Of a DNA stretch of 40,634 nucleotides, positions 18,252 to 26,334 are shown piece after piece; position 1 is the stretch's first letter, and each line of letters starts with the position of its first letter. This DNA is from Colwellia sp. GTDB taxonomy: Bacteria; Pseudomonadota; Gammaproteobacteria; Enterobacterales; Alteromonadaceae. The translations under genes and the position numbers were made by a program. The notes under the pieces are model-generated. The model was not told the DNA's origin, did not search any database, and saw only the letters and a list, made by a program, of their open reading frames with translations. Location of the stretch: NCBI GenBank assembly GCA_003521815.1, contig DPHE01000030.1, positions 51,516-92,149 on the forward strand. The letters run 5' to 3'.

Positions 18252-19385
18252 CTAAGCTCTACTAAAACCTAAGCGGTGAGGCACACCGCTAGAGGCGTTA
18301 AATGACAAAGTTACTTGCACTGCTGAAAATTCCCTACGAATAGGGTAGTTTTTTCTAAGCGCATCAAAACCTTGACTTGATAATTGTTGACGAAAAATAG
18401 CATCGTCACGTCTAACATCGTAAACCATTTTTACTAGTTGGTTTAGTACTATTTCATCAAATTCTTGATTTAATTCTACACATGAAATGCTAGCTTTAGG
18501 TAAAAATATTTTTAACTGACATACAGGTTCAATATTAATATGTTGGCATAATGCCTGATATAACATCTCTGTACCACGCGCTTTTCCTTCTAAGCTATAA
18601 CCAGCTATATGAGCGGTAGCTATGTCGGTATAATCAATCAATGGTGTTAATACATCTGGCTCACCTTCCCACACATCTAATACTAACTTCAATCCATGAC
18701 CTGACTTTTTTAGCGCAAGTAAAGCGTGGTTATCTATTACCTCGCCGCGACAAGCACTGATTAATATTTGTTCATTTTTTAAATTATTCAACCTAGTCTC
18801 ATCAAGTAAATGATAAGTGGGATATTCACCATCAATCACTTTAGGTACATGCAATGAAATAACATCACATTCAAGCGCTTCTTCTAATGACACAAATTCT
18901 CTGGTGTCATTTGTGTCACCGGCAAGTAAAGGGTCACAAATTTTGTATCGAATACCTAACGCTGATAATTTTTCACTTAAACGGCTTCCCGTGTTACCGC
19001 CACCTACAATCCCCACGCTGAGTTTAGTTAAATCGATCAAGTACCGTTCAGCTAAAACAACTAAAGCACTAATAACATATTCGGCAACCGACACTGCATT
19101 ACAGCCTGGGGCAGAATGAAAAGTAATATCACGTTTCGCAAGATACGTTTGATCGATGTGATCGGTCCCTATCGTAGCCGTACCAACAAAAATAAGTTGT
19201 TGGTTTTTATTTAATAACGCTGCATCAACCTGGGTAATTGAGCGCACCAATAACACATCAGCATCACGTACTTGCTCAGGAGATAAATCTCGACCCGAAA
19301 AAGGTATTAACTCGGTATCATTACCCGCTAGTTCACTAAAAAATTCTTTAGCGTAAGGCATATTTTCATCGAAAAGTATTTTCAT
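18252..19385 (-). CDS. pdxB: Erythronate-4-phosphate dehydrogenase
   Basis: Second step of DXP-dependent PLP synthesis, oxidising 4-phosphoerythronate. 377 residues, matching E. coli PdxB. It has the N-terminal MKILFDENMPYA, the NAD-binding VGIVGGGNTGSRL near 120, the catalytic Arg in ISACRGEVID, the Glu in WEGEPD and the His in TAHIAGYSLEGK. The C-terminal PdxB dimer domain (about 290-377) is present. It lies between fabB and asd as in the E. coli fabB-pdxB-usg region. Confidence 0.96.
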   Translation of the reverse strand: MKILFDENMPYAKEFFSELAGNDTELIPFSGRDLSPEQVRDADVLLVRSITQVDAALLNKNQQLIFVGTATIGTDHIDQTYLAKRDITFHSAPGCNAVSVAEYVISALVVLAERYLIDLTKLSVGIVGGGNTGSRLSEKLSALGIRYKICDPLLAGDTNDTREFVSLEEALECDVISLHVPKVIDGEYPTYHLLDETRLNNLKNEQILISACRGEVIDNHALLALKKSGHGLKLVLDVWEGEPDVLTPLIDYTDIATAHIAGYSLEGKARGTEMLYQALCQHINIEPVCQLKIFLPKASISCVELNQEFDEIVLNQLVKMVYDVRRDDAIFRQQLSSQGFDALRKNYPIRREFSAVQVTLSFNASSGVPHRLGFSRA

Positions 19386-19424
19386 TGATGCTTAAGGATA
19401 TTAGATGATTGTAATATTTCGCGT

Positions 19425-19430
19425 ATTATA
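19425..19430 (-). promoter_or_regulatory. Candidate -10 element for pdxB-asd
   Basis: TATAAT on the minus strand, about 40 bases before the pdxB start. No convincing -35 is present: a 17-base spacer places it over the T-run of the fabB terminator. Confidence 0.35.
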
Positions 19431-19447
19431 CTTAGTTTACTTGCCAT

Positions 19448-19483
19448 AAAAAAGCCATGTGGATTAATTTATCTCACATGGCT
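19448..19483 (-). terminator. Rho-independent terminator after fabB
   Basis: AGCCATGTG (19453-19461) and CACATGGCT (19475-19483) form a perfect 9-bp stem. On the minus strand it is followed by six T residues. It uncouples fabB from pdxB. Confidence 0.88.
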
Positions 19484-19556
19484 ATATTTGAAATCTGAAT
19501 TTACAATTTAACGCGTTTAAACTTAGTGTTCAAGGCTAAAGACTAGCAAAGTATCA

Positions 19557-20771
19557 CTACCCTTTATACTTCTGCATTACTAACGTCGCGTTAGTGCCAC
19601 CAAAGCCAAAACTGTTAGACATAACTAAATTAAGTTCAACGTCACGTTTTTCAGTAACAATATCTAAACCTTTCGCTTGTTCATCTAAATTTTCAATATT
19701 AATTGATGGAGCAACAAAGTTGTTTTCCATCATTAATATTGAGTAAATGGCTTCATGAACACCCGCTGCACCTAATGCATGACCAGTCATTGCCTTAGTT
19801 GCGCTAATCGCTGGTGATTTTTCACCAAACAATTCTTGAATGGCGCCAAGCTCTTTAACATCACCTACTGGGGTAGAAGTGCCGTGAGTATTTAAATAAT
19901 CAACTTCGCCAGTTACACCTTCCATCGCTTGTTGCATACAACGTACTGCGCCTTCACCACTTGGTGCGACCATGTCGTAGCCATCAGACGTTGCGCCATA
20001 ACCAACAATTTCAGCATAAATATGTGCGCCACGAGCAAGAGCGTGTTCAAGTTCTTCAACCACAACCATGCCACCGCCACCAGAAATAACAAAACCGTCT
20101 CTGTCGGCATCATAAGTACGAGAAGCTAATTCTGGCGTATCATTACGACCCGCAGATAATGCGCCCATACCATCAAACATCATCGCTAATGACCAATCAA
20201 CTTCTTCACCGCCACCAGCAAAAACAATATCTTGTTTGCCTAGTTGAATAAGCTCCATGGCATTACCAATACAATGAGCACTAGTTGCACACGCTGAACT
20301 GATTGAGTAGTTAACACCTTTAATTTTAAAAGGGGTTGCTAAACAGGCCGACACTGTACTACTCATCGTTTTAGGAACCGCATAAGGACCTACTCGACGA
20401 ATACCACGGCTACGAAGGGTATCAGTTGACGCAACAATATTCGCTGAAGATGCGCCACCAGAGCCAGCAACAATACCAGTACGAAAATCAGATACTTGTT
20501 CATCTGTTAATTTTGCATCACTAATTGCTTGTTCCATCGCAATATAAGCATAACCTGCTGCATCACCCATAAAGCGTAATGCTTTGCGATCAATGTGATC
20601 TTTAATATCAATATCAGGTTTGCCCCACACATTACTTTTTAAGCCCTGCTCAGCAAAACTTTCTGAGTGTGTTATACCTGATTTACCTGATTTTAATGAA
20701 GCTAAAACTTCTTCTGCATTATTACCAATGCTTGAGACTATACCGATACCGGTGATCACTACACGTTTCAT
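19557..20771 (-). CDS. fabB: 3-oxoacyl-ACP synthase I
   Basis: Elongating ketosynthase needed for unsaturated fatty acid synthesis. 404 residues, same length as E. coli FabB. The catalytic triad is visible: Cys in SSACATSAHC near 163, His in NTHGTSTPVGD near 298 and His in ATKAMTGHALGAAG near 333. NSFGFGGTNATLV ends the thiolase fold. The call as FabB rather than FabF rests on length, the start MKRVVITGIGIVSSIGN and the genomic position near pdxB and mnmC. Its upstream region carries FabR-type and FadR-like sites, consistent with control of membrane fluidity. Confidence 0.96.
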   Translation of the reverse strand: MKRVVITGIGIVSSIGNNAEEVLASLKSGKSGITHSESFAEQGLKSNVWGKPDIDIKDHIDRKALRFMGDAAGYAYIAMEQAISDAKLTDEQVSDFRTGIVAGSGGASSANIVASTDTLRSRGIRRVGPYAVPKTMSSTVSACLATPFKIKGVNYSISSACATSAHCIGNAMELIQLGKQDIVFAGGGEEVDWSLAMMFDGMGALSAGRNDTPELASRTYDADRDGFVISGGGGMVVVEELEHALARGAHIYAEIVGYGATSDGYDMVAPSGEGAVRCMQQAMEGVTGEVDYLNTHGTSTPVGDVKELGAIQELFGEKSPAISATKAMTGHALGAAGVHEAIYSILMMENNFVAPSINIENLDEQAKGLDIVTEKRDVELNLVMSNSFGFGGTNATLVMQKYKG

Positions 20772-20819
20772 TTAAATAACCATTATTATAATAAGAAAAT
20801 TTCAAAAGTCAGGCGTATT

Positions 20820-20825
20820 ATTATA
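20820..20825 (-). promoter_or_regulatory. Candidate fabB -10 element
   Basis: TATAAT on the minus strand, about 49 bases before the fabB start. No good -35 sits at the proper distance; the FadR-like site occupies that place, as expected for an activator-dependent promoter. Confidence 0.5.
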
Positions 20826-20841
20826 CTTAACTTCGCTCCTG

Positions 20842-20858
20842 AACTGGTATTACTAGTT
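20842..20858 (-). promoter_or_regulatory. FadR-like operator upstream of fabB
   Basis: The 17-base near-palindrome AACTGGTATTACTAGTT departs from perfect symmetry only at one base pair and the centre. It resembles the FadR pattern (CTGGT-N3-ACCAG). Relative to the TATAAT at 20820-20825 its centre falls near -38, close to where FadR activates fabA/fabB in E. coli. The match to the consensus is partial. Confidence 0.4.
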
Positions 20859-20876
20859 AGCTGACCAAGTAAATCA

Positions 20877-20892
20877 GCGTACATATGTACGC
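20877..20892. promoter_or_regulatory. FabR-type operator upstream of fabB
   Basis: GCGTACATATGTACGC is a perfect 16-base palindrome. It matches, from memory, the FabR pattern GCGTACA-N2-TGTACGC found before fabA and fabB in enterobacteria and vibrios, where FabR represses according to unsaturated acyl supply. It lies about 105 bases upstream of the fabB start and 126 bases before the divergent mnmC gene. Confidence 0.7.
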
Positions 20893-21017
20893 AATACTAT
20901 ATTTTTAATAAAAAAATATCTACGCACTTTAACTAAAAAAGTAGTGAATATCACTGACCTCACTCAATAATTATCGTAATATGTCCTGACATAAGCTAAC
21001 CAACACTAACTAAACCT

Positions 21018-22415
21018 ATGAATAACAGACAAAAATTAATTTTTCAAGCTGATGATATACTTTATTCAAAAAAATTTAATGATATTGATTTTTCGTCTGA
21101 ATCTGGCTATAAATTAAGGCCAAAAATAATAAAACCACAACACGTCAGCATTATCGGTGGTGGCATCGCTTCGGCTTGTGCCGCTTATGCGTTAACTAAG
21201 CAAGGTATAAAAGTTACTTTATACTGCAAAGACAATGCACTAGCCCAAGGAGCATCAAGTAATGCTATCGCTGCATTATACCCGTTATTACACCAACAAG
21301 CGGATGACATTAGTTTATTTTACCAAGAGGCTTTTTGGCGAGCTAAATCGCTTTATACTGAAATTTCTCAACAAGGATTCGATTTTCCCCATAGTTGGTG
21401 TGGCTTACTAGAATTAGCCTATAAAGAATCATTAGTAAAACGCCAAAAAAAATTTAACGAACTTGCCACTTGGCCCACCGAGCTTATTCATAAAGTTGAC
21501 GCTAAACAAGCGAGTCAGATTGCCAATATCACATTAGGTAATGGCGGGCTTTTTATGCCAAATGCGGGTTGGATAGCCCCTCAAGAACTGGTTAAGCAAG
21601 TGATTAATGCTGCCAAAGCCACCGGTAGATTAACCATTAAGACTGATGTTTTGGTGAATACAATAGAACAAATTCAACCTATTGAAAATAAAACACAAAA
21701 AGAGGAAGCTGAAAAGGAGAAAACGCACTGGCGATTATCCACTAACAAAGGTGATATTGATGCCAGTGTTTTGGTGGTATGTGGCGGTGCAGAAATTATT
21801 GACCTCGACTTTATCAAGCAACTGCCCTTTACTTCAGTACAAGGACAAATAACCTCAATGAAAACCAACAGTGTAATCAACCCATTATCTACGGTTATTT
21901 GTCATAAAGGTTATTTAACCCCTAGCAGTAGCACTGATCAACACTCTGGTATTCATTGTATAGGCGCAACTTTTAAGAAAAATAACACCAGTACTATCGC
22001 GACAAAAGAAGATGATGAATTCAATTTAAATATGCTAGCCAACTGCTTGCCTAATTTAGCTAAGAATATCAATTGGACTGAGCAAGATATATCAGCCAGT
22101 AAAGCAAGGTTACGCTGCATGACGCCAGATCATATACCTATGGTTGGTGCAATGCCTGATGTTCAAAAACATATCGAAACATACCCTCACTTGGCGAAAG
22201 ATAAAAATTGGAAATACAATCAACCAACGCCTGTAGTTAAGAACCTTTATGTCATGATGGGCTTTGGTGCTCGTGGTTTATGTTCAGCACCGCTAGCAGC
22301 CGATATTTTGACAGCCGATTTATGCGGCACACTCTACCCGGTAAGTAACGAAATGTTATTTAACTTAAGTCCAAATCGTTTTGTTATCCGTGATATTATT
22401 AGACGAAAATTATAA
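21018..22415 (+). CDS. mnmC: MnmC-type FAD oxidoreductase, without the methyltransferase domain
   Basis: 465 residues matching only the C-terminal half of MnmC, which removes the carboxymethyl group from cmnm5(s2)U34 in tRNA to give nm5U. The FAD loop is VSIIGGGIASACAAYAL near 43-60. Other MnmC blocks are LYCKDNALAQGASSN, AALYPLL, GWIAPQEL, QGQI, LRCMTPDHIPMVGAMP and GFGARGLCSAPLAADIL. Full-length MnmC (about 660 residues) has a methyltransferase at its N-terminus that finishes mnm5U; this protein instead starts with about 40 linker-like residues. The frame is closed by TAA at 20997-20999, and no methyltransferase remnant lies upstream. Position between fabB and yfcL is that of E. coli mnmC. 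A Lys/Glu-rich insert lies near 225-240. Confidence 0.88.
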   Translation: MNNRQKLIFQADDILYSKKFNDIDFSSESGYKLRPKIIKPQHVSIIGGGIASACAAYALTKQGIKVTLYCKDNALAQGASSNAIAALYPLLHQQADDISLFYQEAFWRAKSLYTEISQQGFDFPHSWCGLLELAYKESLVKRQKKFNELATWPTELIHKVDAKQASQIANITLGNGGLFMPNAGWIAPQELVKQVINAAKATGRLTIKTDVLVNTIEQIQPIENKTQKEEAEKEKTHWRLSTNKGDIDASVLVVCGGAEIIDLDFIKQLPFTSVQGQITSMKTNSVINPLSTVICHKGYLTPSSSTDQHSGIHCIGATFKKNNTSTIATKEDDEFNLNMLANCLPNLAKNINWTEQDISASKARLRCMTPDHIPMVGAMPDVQKHIETYPHLAKDKNWKYNQPTPVVKNLYVMMGFGARGLCSAPLAADILTADLCGTLYPVSNEMLFNLSPNRFVIRDIIRRKL

Positions 22416-22492
22416 AGAAAAAACAAAGTAAAATGAAATGTAAAAGTTGAATCACGGTCTTTTATTACTATAAAATAAAGAAGGATCATTCA

Positions 22493-22696
22493 ATGAAAAA
22501 GCTCAGAAACCTTTACCTAGAACAAAACTTTTCAGGCTTAAACAAACAAGATTTTTCAGAAAAATCATTGGATTCATTAGGCGTCAGTATTTTATCTGCG
22601 GATAAAGTACTCAAAAAAATTCCCAAAAAAGGCAAGTGTATTGTTGTTTGTAATCATCCTTATGGCATGGTCGAAGACGTCATAATTTGGAACTAG
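22493..22696 (+). pseudogene. Truncated acyltransferase remnant
   Basis: 67 residues that look like the N-terminus of a PlsC-like lysophospholipid acyltransferase: a short lead, LGVSILSADKVLKKIPKKG, then VVCNHPYGMVEDVIIW with the catalytic-type His block. The reading frame stops immediately after this block. Such enzymes are normally 200-300 residues or longer, and no continuation was found in any frame down to yfcL. AAGGATCATTCA before the ATG is a usable ribosome site. It is most likely the stump of a deleted gene. The family call rests on one motif. Confidence 0.55.
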
Positions 22697-22783
22697 CTAG
22701 TTAGCGTGCCTTAATCCTTGTATTAATTTTTTTGATTTTGAGTTACCCCCATTAAATTGAATAATTTAACTTACGAGTAAAAT

Positions 22784-22799
22784 AGCGTTAATTAACGCT
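22784..22799. repeat. Perfect 16-base palindrome
   Basis: AGCGTTAATTAACGCT is fully self-complementary. It lies between the acyltransferase remnant and the 3' end of yfcL. There is no spacer for a terminator loop. It could be an operator half left behind or chance in AT-rich DNA. Confidence 0.4.
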
Positions 22800-22876
22800 T
22801 AATCTCATTACTGTATTATTTTTTGTATAAACAAAGACCGTATGACTTGAAAAATCTTTCCCCTATTCAGCTTTTT

Positions 22877-23155
22877 TTAATTTAATATCGCTTGTTGTAA
22901 AGCCAGCCAAAAATTTTGCACTATGGCATTATCTTGTGGGCTAAGCTCAGTTTTCGCTTGCGCTAATTTATCGGTTACCCCTTGGATTATTGCGGTCGAT
23001 ATTTTTTGTTTTTCATCCGAAAAATGTGAAACTGCTGACGAAAATAAACCTCGTAAATAACTGCTAGCAAATAAAGTGTCGCTATCAACATCTTGATCGA
23101 ATAAACCATCTAAATACTGATAAACATCAGCAACTGTCTGTAAATTTTTTATCAT
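22877..23155 (-). CDS. yfcL: YfcL family protein
   Basis: 92 residues aligning with E. coli YfcL: LFASSYLRGLFSSAV, then KLAQAKTELSPQDNAIVQNFW. No signal or membrane segment and no known function. In E. coli yfcL lies between mnmC and epmC (yfcM); here it lies between the MnmC-like gene and the ATP-NAD kinase-like/epmC pair, supporting the assignment. It is separated from the upstream gene by 83 bases. Confidence 0.88.
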   Translation of the reverse strand: MIKNLQTVADVYQYLDGLFDQDVDSDTLFASSYLRGLFSSAVSHFSDEKQKISTAIIQGVTDKLAQAKTELSPQDNAIVQNFWLALQQAILN

Positions 23156-23238
23156 GAAGTTCTCTATTAACTATTAAAATTTTATCTAATATGACTAAGT
23201 CGTTATTTAACGCATATATACTGTAAAAGTCCATTAGC

Positions 23239-24414
23239 CTAAATAGGACTAGCAACTGGATACAGTACCTGATCTCGATAACCTGTGGTAACAGGCATAA
23301 AGCCAGACAAATTCTGATCTAACATAATATCACCGGTGTCGCTGACTAATGCCCTATTTTTAAGTGCTGTTAATTTAGCTTTAGTGGCAATAATAGTAAT
23401 GTTTTCTTTACCCCCTCTTTGCTCAATAATAGTGCGAATAATACGAGGACTTAATTGTTGATTACCCCGTCCAAACAGATGGCCTTGTCCGCCAATTAAG
23501 GTGATAATCAAATGCACATTTTGCTGATTTTTCTGAGCTTGTATCATTTGTTCCCACAACTGCACTTCGTTAACATCACTGGCGATTAACGTATTATGTT
23601 GTACTAAGTCTACCCCAAGCAAGGTATTTTCTAGGTTAATCTCTGTCATTAGAAAAGCGGTTGTTGAGCCTGAGCCAATAATAAATAAGCTATCATCTGC
23701 CTCATTCATTTTATCAATAACATCTTCACTAATATCGTGTAATACCAGTTCATCGGATTCCTTACCCCCTGATTTTACCGCTTGTACATATCGCAATTCA
23801 CTAGGAATTTGTACTTCGCCAAACCGCTTAGCTTTGACAACACCTTGGCGAAATAAGGATTCATCAATATCCATAATATCACCTGTGGTTAACGTGACTA
23901 ACTGTTTAGTAATCATTAACTCAACCACACGCCCTGCCGCTATTGGCGTAATGGCATAAACGCCAGAGTGAATTTTACACCCCGCAGGGATACCTAAAAC
24001 AGGTATTTGCGCCTGTTTTCTTTGGTTAGCATGTTCTGTTACTACCTTGGCAATATTACGGGCTGTTCCGTCACCGCCAGCAAAAAGAATGATATCAACC
24101 TGTTCTGCAAGTAAAACCGCAACCGCTTGTTCAGTATCTTCTGCCTGAGTATTGTCACTGTCGGTTTTATAAACCAAGTTAACGTGAAAGCCTAATGCTT
24201 TAGCGGCTTGTTCACCCATTAAATTGTTCACCGTATAAACCGTAATTTCATCTTGATAAGGTTGTAACACTTTTAATGCGGTTTGTGTTCTGATATTAGC
24301 TTTTGGCTCTGCACCGAGGGCTAGAGCATGCATGGCCATACCATCACTGCCTTTTAAAGCAACGCTGCCACCAACGCCAGCCACGGGGTTAATAATTAAA
24401 CCTAACTTAAACAT
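23239..24414 (-). CDS. ATP-NAD kinase-like protein
   Basis: 391 residues with the NAD kinase/diacylglycerol kinase fold: LGLIINPVAGVGG at the start and the nucleotide-binding FAGGDGTARNI near 120. LGIPAGCKIHSGVYAITP replaces the usual G-T-x-N-D stretch of NadK. Proteins of this kind (annotated 'ATP-NAD kinase family' or AcoX-like) are about 100 residues longer than NadK. The extra C-terminal part includes IIGSGSTTAFLM and LIGGQGHLFGRGNQQLSPR. True substrate unknown. It overlaps the end of epmC by 13 bases, so the two are translationally linked. Confidence 0.8.
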   Translation of the reverse strand: MFKLGLIINPVAGVGGSVALKGSDGMAMHALALGAEPKANIRTQTALKVLQPYQDEITVYTVNNLMGEQAAKALGFHVNLVYKTDSDNTQAEDTEQAVAVLLAEQVDIILFAGGDGTARNIAKVVTEHANQRKQAQIPVLGIPAGCKIHSGVYAITPIAAGRVVELMITKQLVTLTTGDIMDIDESLFRQGVVKAKRFGEVQIPSELRYVQAVKSGGKESDELVLHDISEDVIDKMNEADDSLFIIGSGSTTAFLMTEINLENTLLGVDLVQHNTLIASDVNEVQLWEQMIQAQKNQQNVHLIITLIGGQGHLFGRGNQQLSPRIIRTIIEQRGGKENITIIATKAKLTALKNRALVSDTGDIMLDQNLSGFMPVTTGYRDQVLYPVASPI

Positions 24415-25031
24415 ACGTTATCTTTTTTAATATTAGAGAAATTTTCAATGGTTAATGGCAATGGCGTATTATAAAACTCAGCTAATACTGCAATAAACTG
24501 ATTAGCTCTGACGGGAAAGCCACGGGTTAAAAATACTTGTACTTGTTGAAATACTCTTTTTTGAAAACGGTTAGTATCCGCTTGGAAACCACTCAGATTA
24601 TCAGAAGATACATGAAATTTTCTTTGTGCAGCCACATTAAACGCCCACTCTATTGCTTGTGGAATCACTTCAACTTGTTCAAATTTATTCTGTTGCTGTT
24701 CATCTCTGCCATCAGGATTATACCAATAGCCAAAATCTTCTAATAATCGTCTTGCTTCACCCGCTTGACACCAATGAGATATCTCATGAAAAGCGCTAGC
24801 ATAATAACCTCGGGCAAATATTATTTGATGGTATGTACGAGATTCATCCACTGAAGACGAAATTTCAAGTAAATTGCTTGTCGGTAAACTGTTGGTCAGT
24901 AAATTCTGCGCTGGTAAGCTATTTGCTGGTAAGTAAAGCGGCTCATCACCCCCTTTAATCAAACGAGTGTTAAACGCTTCAAAAAAAGTGTCATTAAACA
25001 GTTGAATAAGATCTTGATACTTATAGTGCAT
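24402..25031 (-). CDS. epmC: Elongation factor P hydroxylase
   Basis: Hydroxylates the beta-lysylated lysine of EF-P, the last step of the EpmA/EpmB/EpmC pathway. 209 residues; E. coli EpmC (YfcM) is about 180. Conserved blocks: FNTRLIKGGDEPLYLPA, FARGYYASAFHEISHWC with the metal-binding HEISH, EDFGYWYNPDGRD, and PQAIEWAFNVAA. A 20-residue insertion at about 37-56 is two copies of a 10-residue unit, NSLP(A/T)(Q/S)NLL(T/E). The core residues are intact, so activity is likely. The genes for EpmA, EpmB and EF-P are not in this window. Confidence 0.92.
   Translation of the reverse strand: MHYKYQDLIQLFNDTFFEAFNTRLIKGGDEPLYLPANSLPAQNLLTNSLPTSNLLEISSSVDESRTYHQIIFARGYYASAFHEISHWCQAGEARRLLEDFGYWYNPDGRDEQQQNKFEQVEVIPQAIEWAFNVAAQRKFHVSSDNLSGFQADTNRFQKRVFQQVQVFLTRGFPVRANQFIAVLAEFYNTPLPLTIENFSNIKKDNVCLS
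24864..24923 (-). repeat. Tandem 30-base duplication inside epmC
   Basis: Two imperfect 30-base units encode NSLPAQNLLT and NSLPTSNLLE. The insertion is in a loop absent from E. coli EpmC, and several bases have diverged between copies. Confidence 0.6.
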
Positions 25032-25184
25032 ATTTACTAAAGAATCGCTAAAAAAGTTTTCGACATTGTAACGAAAAATAGCGCCTATTTCACCTAGCTA
25101 TCGCCATAAAATAAGACCATTACACCTGTATATCACTCCATTTGAAGATGCTCTTATATTCAAGCCGATATAAAAGGATTAAAC

Positions 25185-25511
25185 TTACTCTTCGATGTTA
25201 TCCTTGCCTTTAGTACGATCTATACTTTCTAGCTTATGATGAATGGCTGATTTAATCATCATATAACCACTGATCGGTGCCGTTAGTACTAAAAATAGTG
25301 AGATAAGTATTTCTTTAACACTTAACCCTGATTGTGTGGTGCTAAAAAAGACCATTGCAGCAGTTAACAACGATGCCATTCCCAGTGTTGTCGCTTTAGT
25401 TGGACCATGAAGCCGCATAAAAAAATCAGGCATTTTCACTAAACCAATAGAGCCAACGAGTACAAAAGAACCGCCAATTAATAATAATATTGAAATAATC
25501 CATTCAGTCAT
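25185..25511 (-). CDS. mnhG: Na+/H+ antiporter subunit G
   Basis: 108 residues and three hydrophobic spans. MnhG/MrpG signature near 20-50: LVGSIGLVKMPDFFMRLHGPTKATTLG. Small membrane subunit required for assembly of the Mrp antiporter. Last gene of the operon, 23 bases after mnhF. A charged tail (RTKGKDNIEE) ends the protein. Confidence 0.93.
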   Translation of the reverse strand: MTEWIISILLLIGGSFVLVGSIGLVKMPDFFMRLHGPTKATTLGMASLLTAAMVFFSTTQSGLSVKEILISLFLVLTAPISGYMMIKSAIHHKLESIDRTKGKDNIEE

Positions 25512-25534
25512 GACATAACCCTTATTCTACTTTC

Positions 25535-25804
25535 TTATTCGATAATATCGCCGCGTAGCAAGTATTTACATACTGCAACGGTACTTACAAAGCCTAACAT
25601 AGCGATTAACAGCGCCGCTTCAAAATATAATGCAGTTCCCATACTTATACCGTACAAAATAATCAATGCAATGCTATTAATATACATCGTATCGAGCGCA
25701 AGTATCCTATCGGGTACAGAAGGGCCTATTAATAAGCGCCATACATTCAATAATAGCGACAAACCTATCATAGCAAACACAATTAAAATCACCGTTTCTA
25801 GCAT
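25535..25804 (-). CDS. mnhF: Na+/H+ antiporter subunit F
   Basis: 89 residues and three spans. The family motif LLIGPSVPDRILALDTMYIN near 25-45 carries the conserved Asp pair. It overlaps mnhE by 7 bases, as is common in Mrp operons. Confidence 0.93.
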   Translation of the reverse strand: MLETVILIVFAMIGLSLLLNVWRLLIGPSVPDRILALDTMYINSIALIILYGISMGTALYFEAALLIAMLGFVSTVAVCKYLLRGDIIE

Positions 25805-26334
25805 TGAAATATCTCCTTAAGAGGCGCTTCATAACGTTGCTTAATTGTATTTATTAAGGCCTGTTCATCTTTAAGGTTTAAAACGTGTATTAATAAAATT
25901 TTTTGCTTAGAACCTTTATTTTCGGTAATATTTTCTTCCCAAGGGTACACTTCAGCACTCACTGTTCCCGGTGTTAATGACACCGTACTGGCCAAAATAG
26001 TAATTGGCATACTGTGTGTTAAGTCTAGCGGAACCTTAACGAACCCAGGGGTTAAATTTTTAGTCGGGCCTAATATCAACATAGCCACCTGAAAATTCGC
26101 CGTAATTATGTCATATAAAACCAGCACTAAATGACGAAACGCCAAACCAGGCTTTATAATTAATGGCTGCTTAGTCCTAAATGGGCTAGTGACCAATGGA
26201 ATAACGATGGCTAAAATAATGGCCAATACAATATGCCCCGCTGATACACTATTATTTAATAATAGCCATGCAAGGAATAATAAAAGACTCAATATAGGAC
26301 TGGGTAGCCATTTAAATCGTGCTTCTAACCGCAT
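25798..26334 (-). CDS. mnhE: Na+/H+ antiporter subunit E
   Basis: 178 residues, with hydrophobic spans in the first 110 and a soluble C-terminus. Family features: TSPFRTKQPLIIKPG, STVSLTPGTVSAEV and ILLIHVLNLKDEQALINTIK. It overlaps the mnhD stop by one base and mnhF by seven. MnhE is part of the membrane scaffold of the complex. Confidence 0.93.
   Translation of the reverse strand: MRLEARFKWLPSPILSLLLFLAWLLLNNSVSAGHIVLAIILAIVIPLVTSPFRTKQPLIIKPGLAFRHLVLVLYDIITANFQVAMLILGPTKNLTPGFVKVPLDLTHSMPITILASTVSLTPGTVSAEVYPWEENITENKGSKQKILLIHVLNLKDEQALINTIKQRYEAPLKEIFQC

Noticed and set aside
18817..19119. 100-residue plus-strand frame
   Set aside because: It is antisense to the NAD-binding part of pdxB, whose reading is certain.
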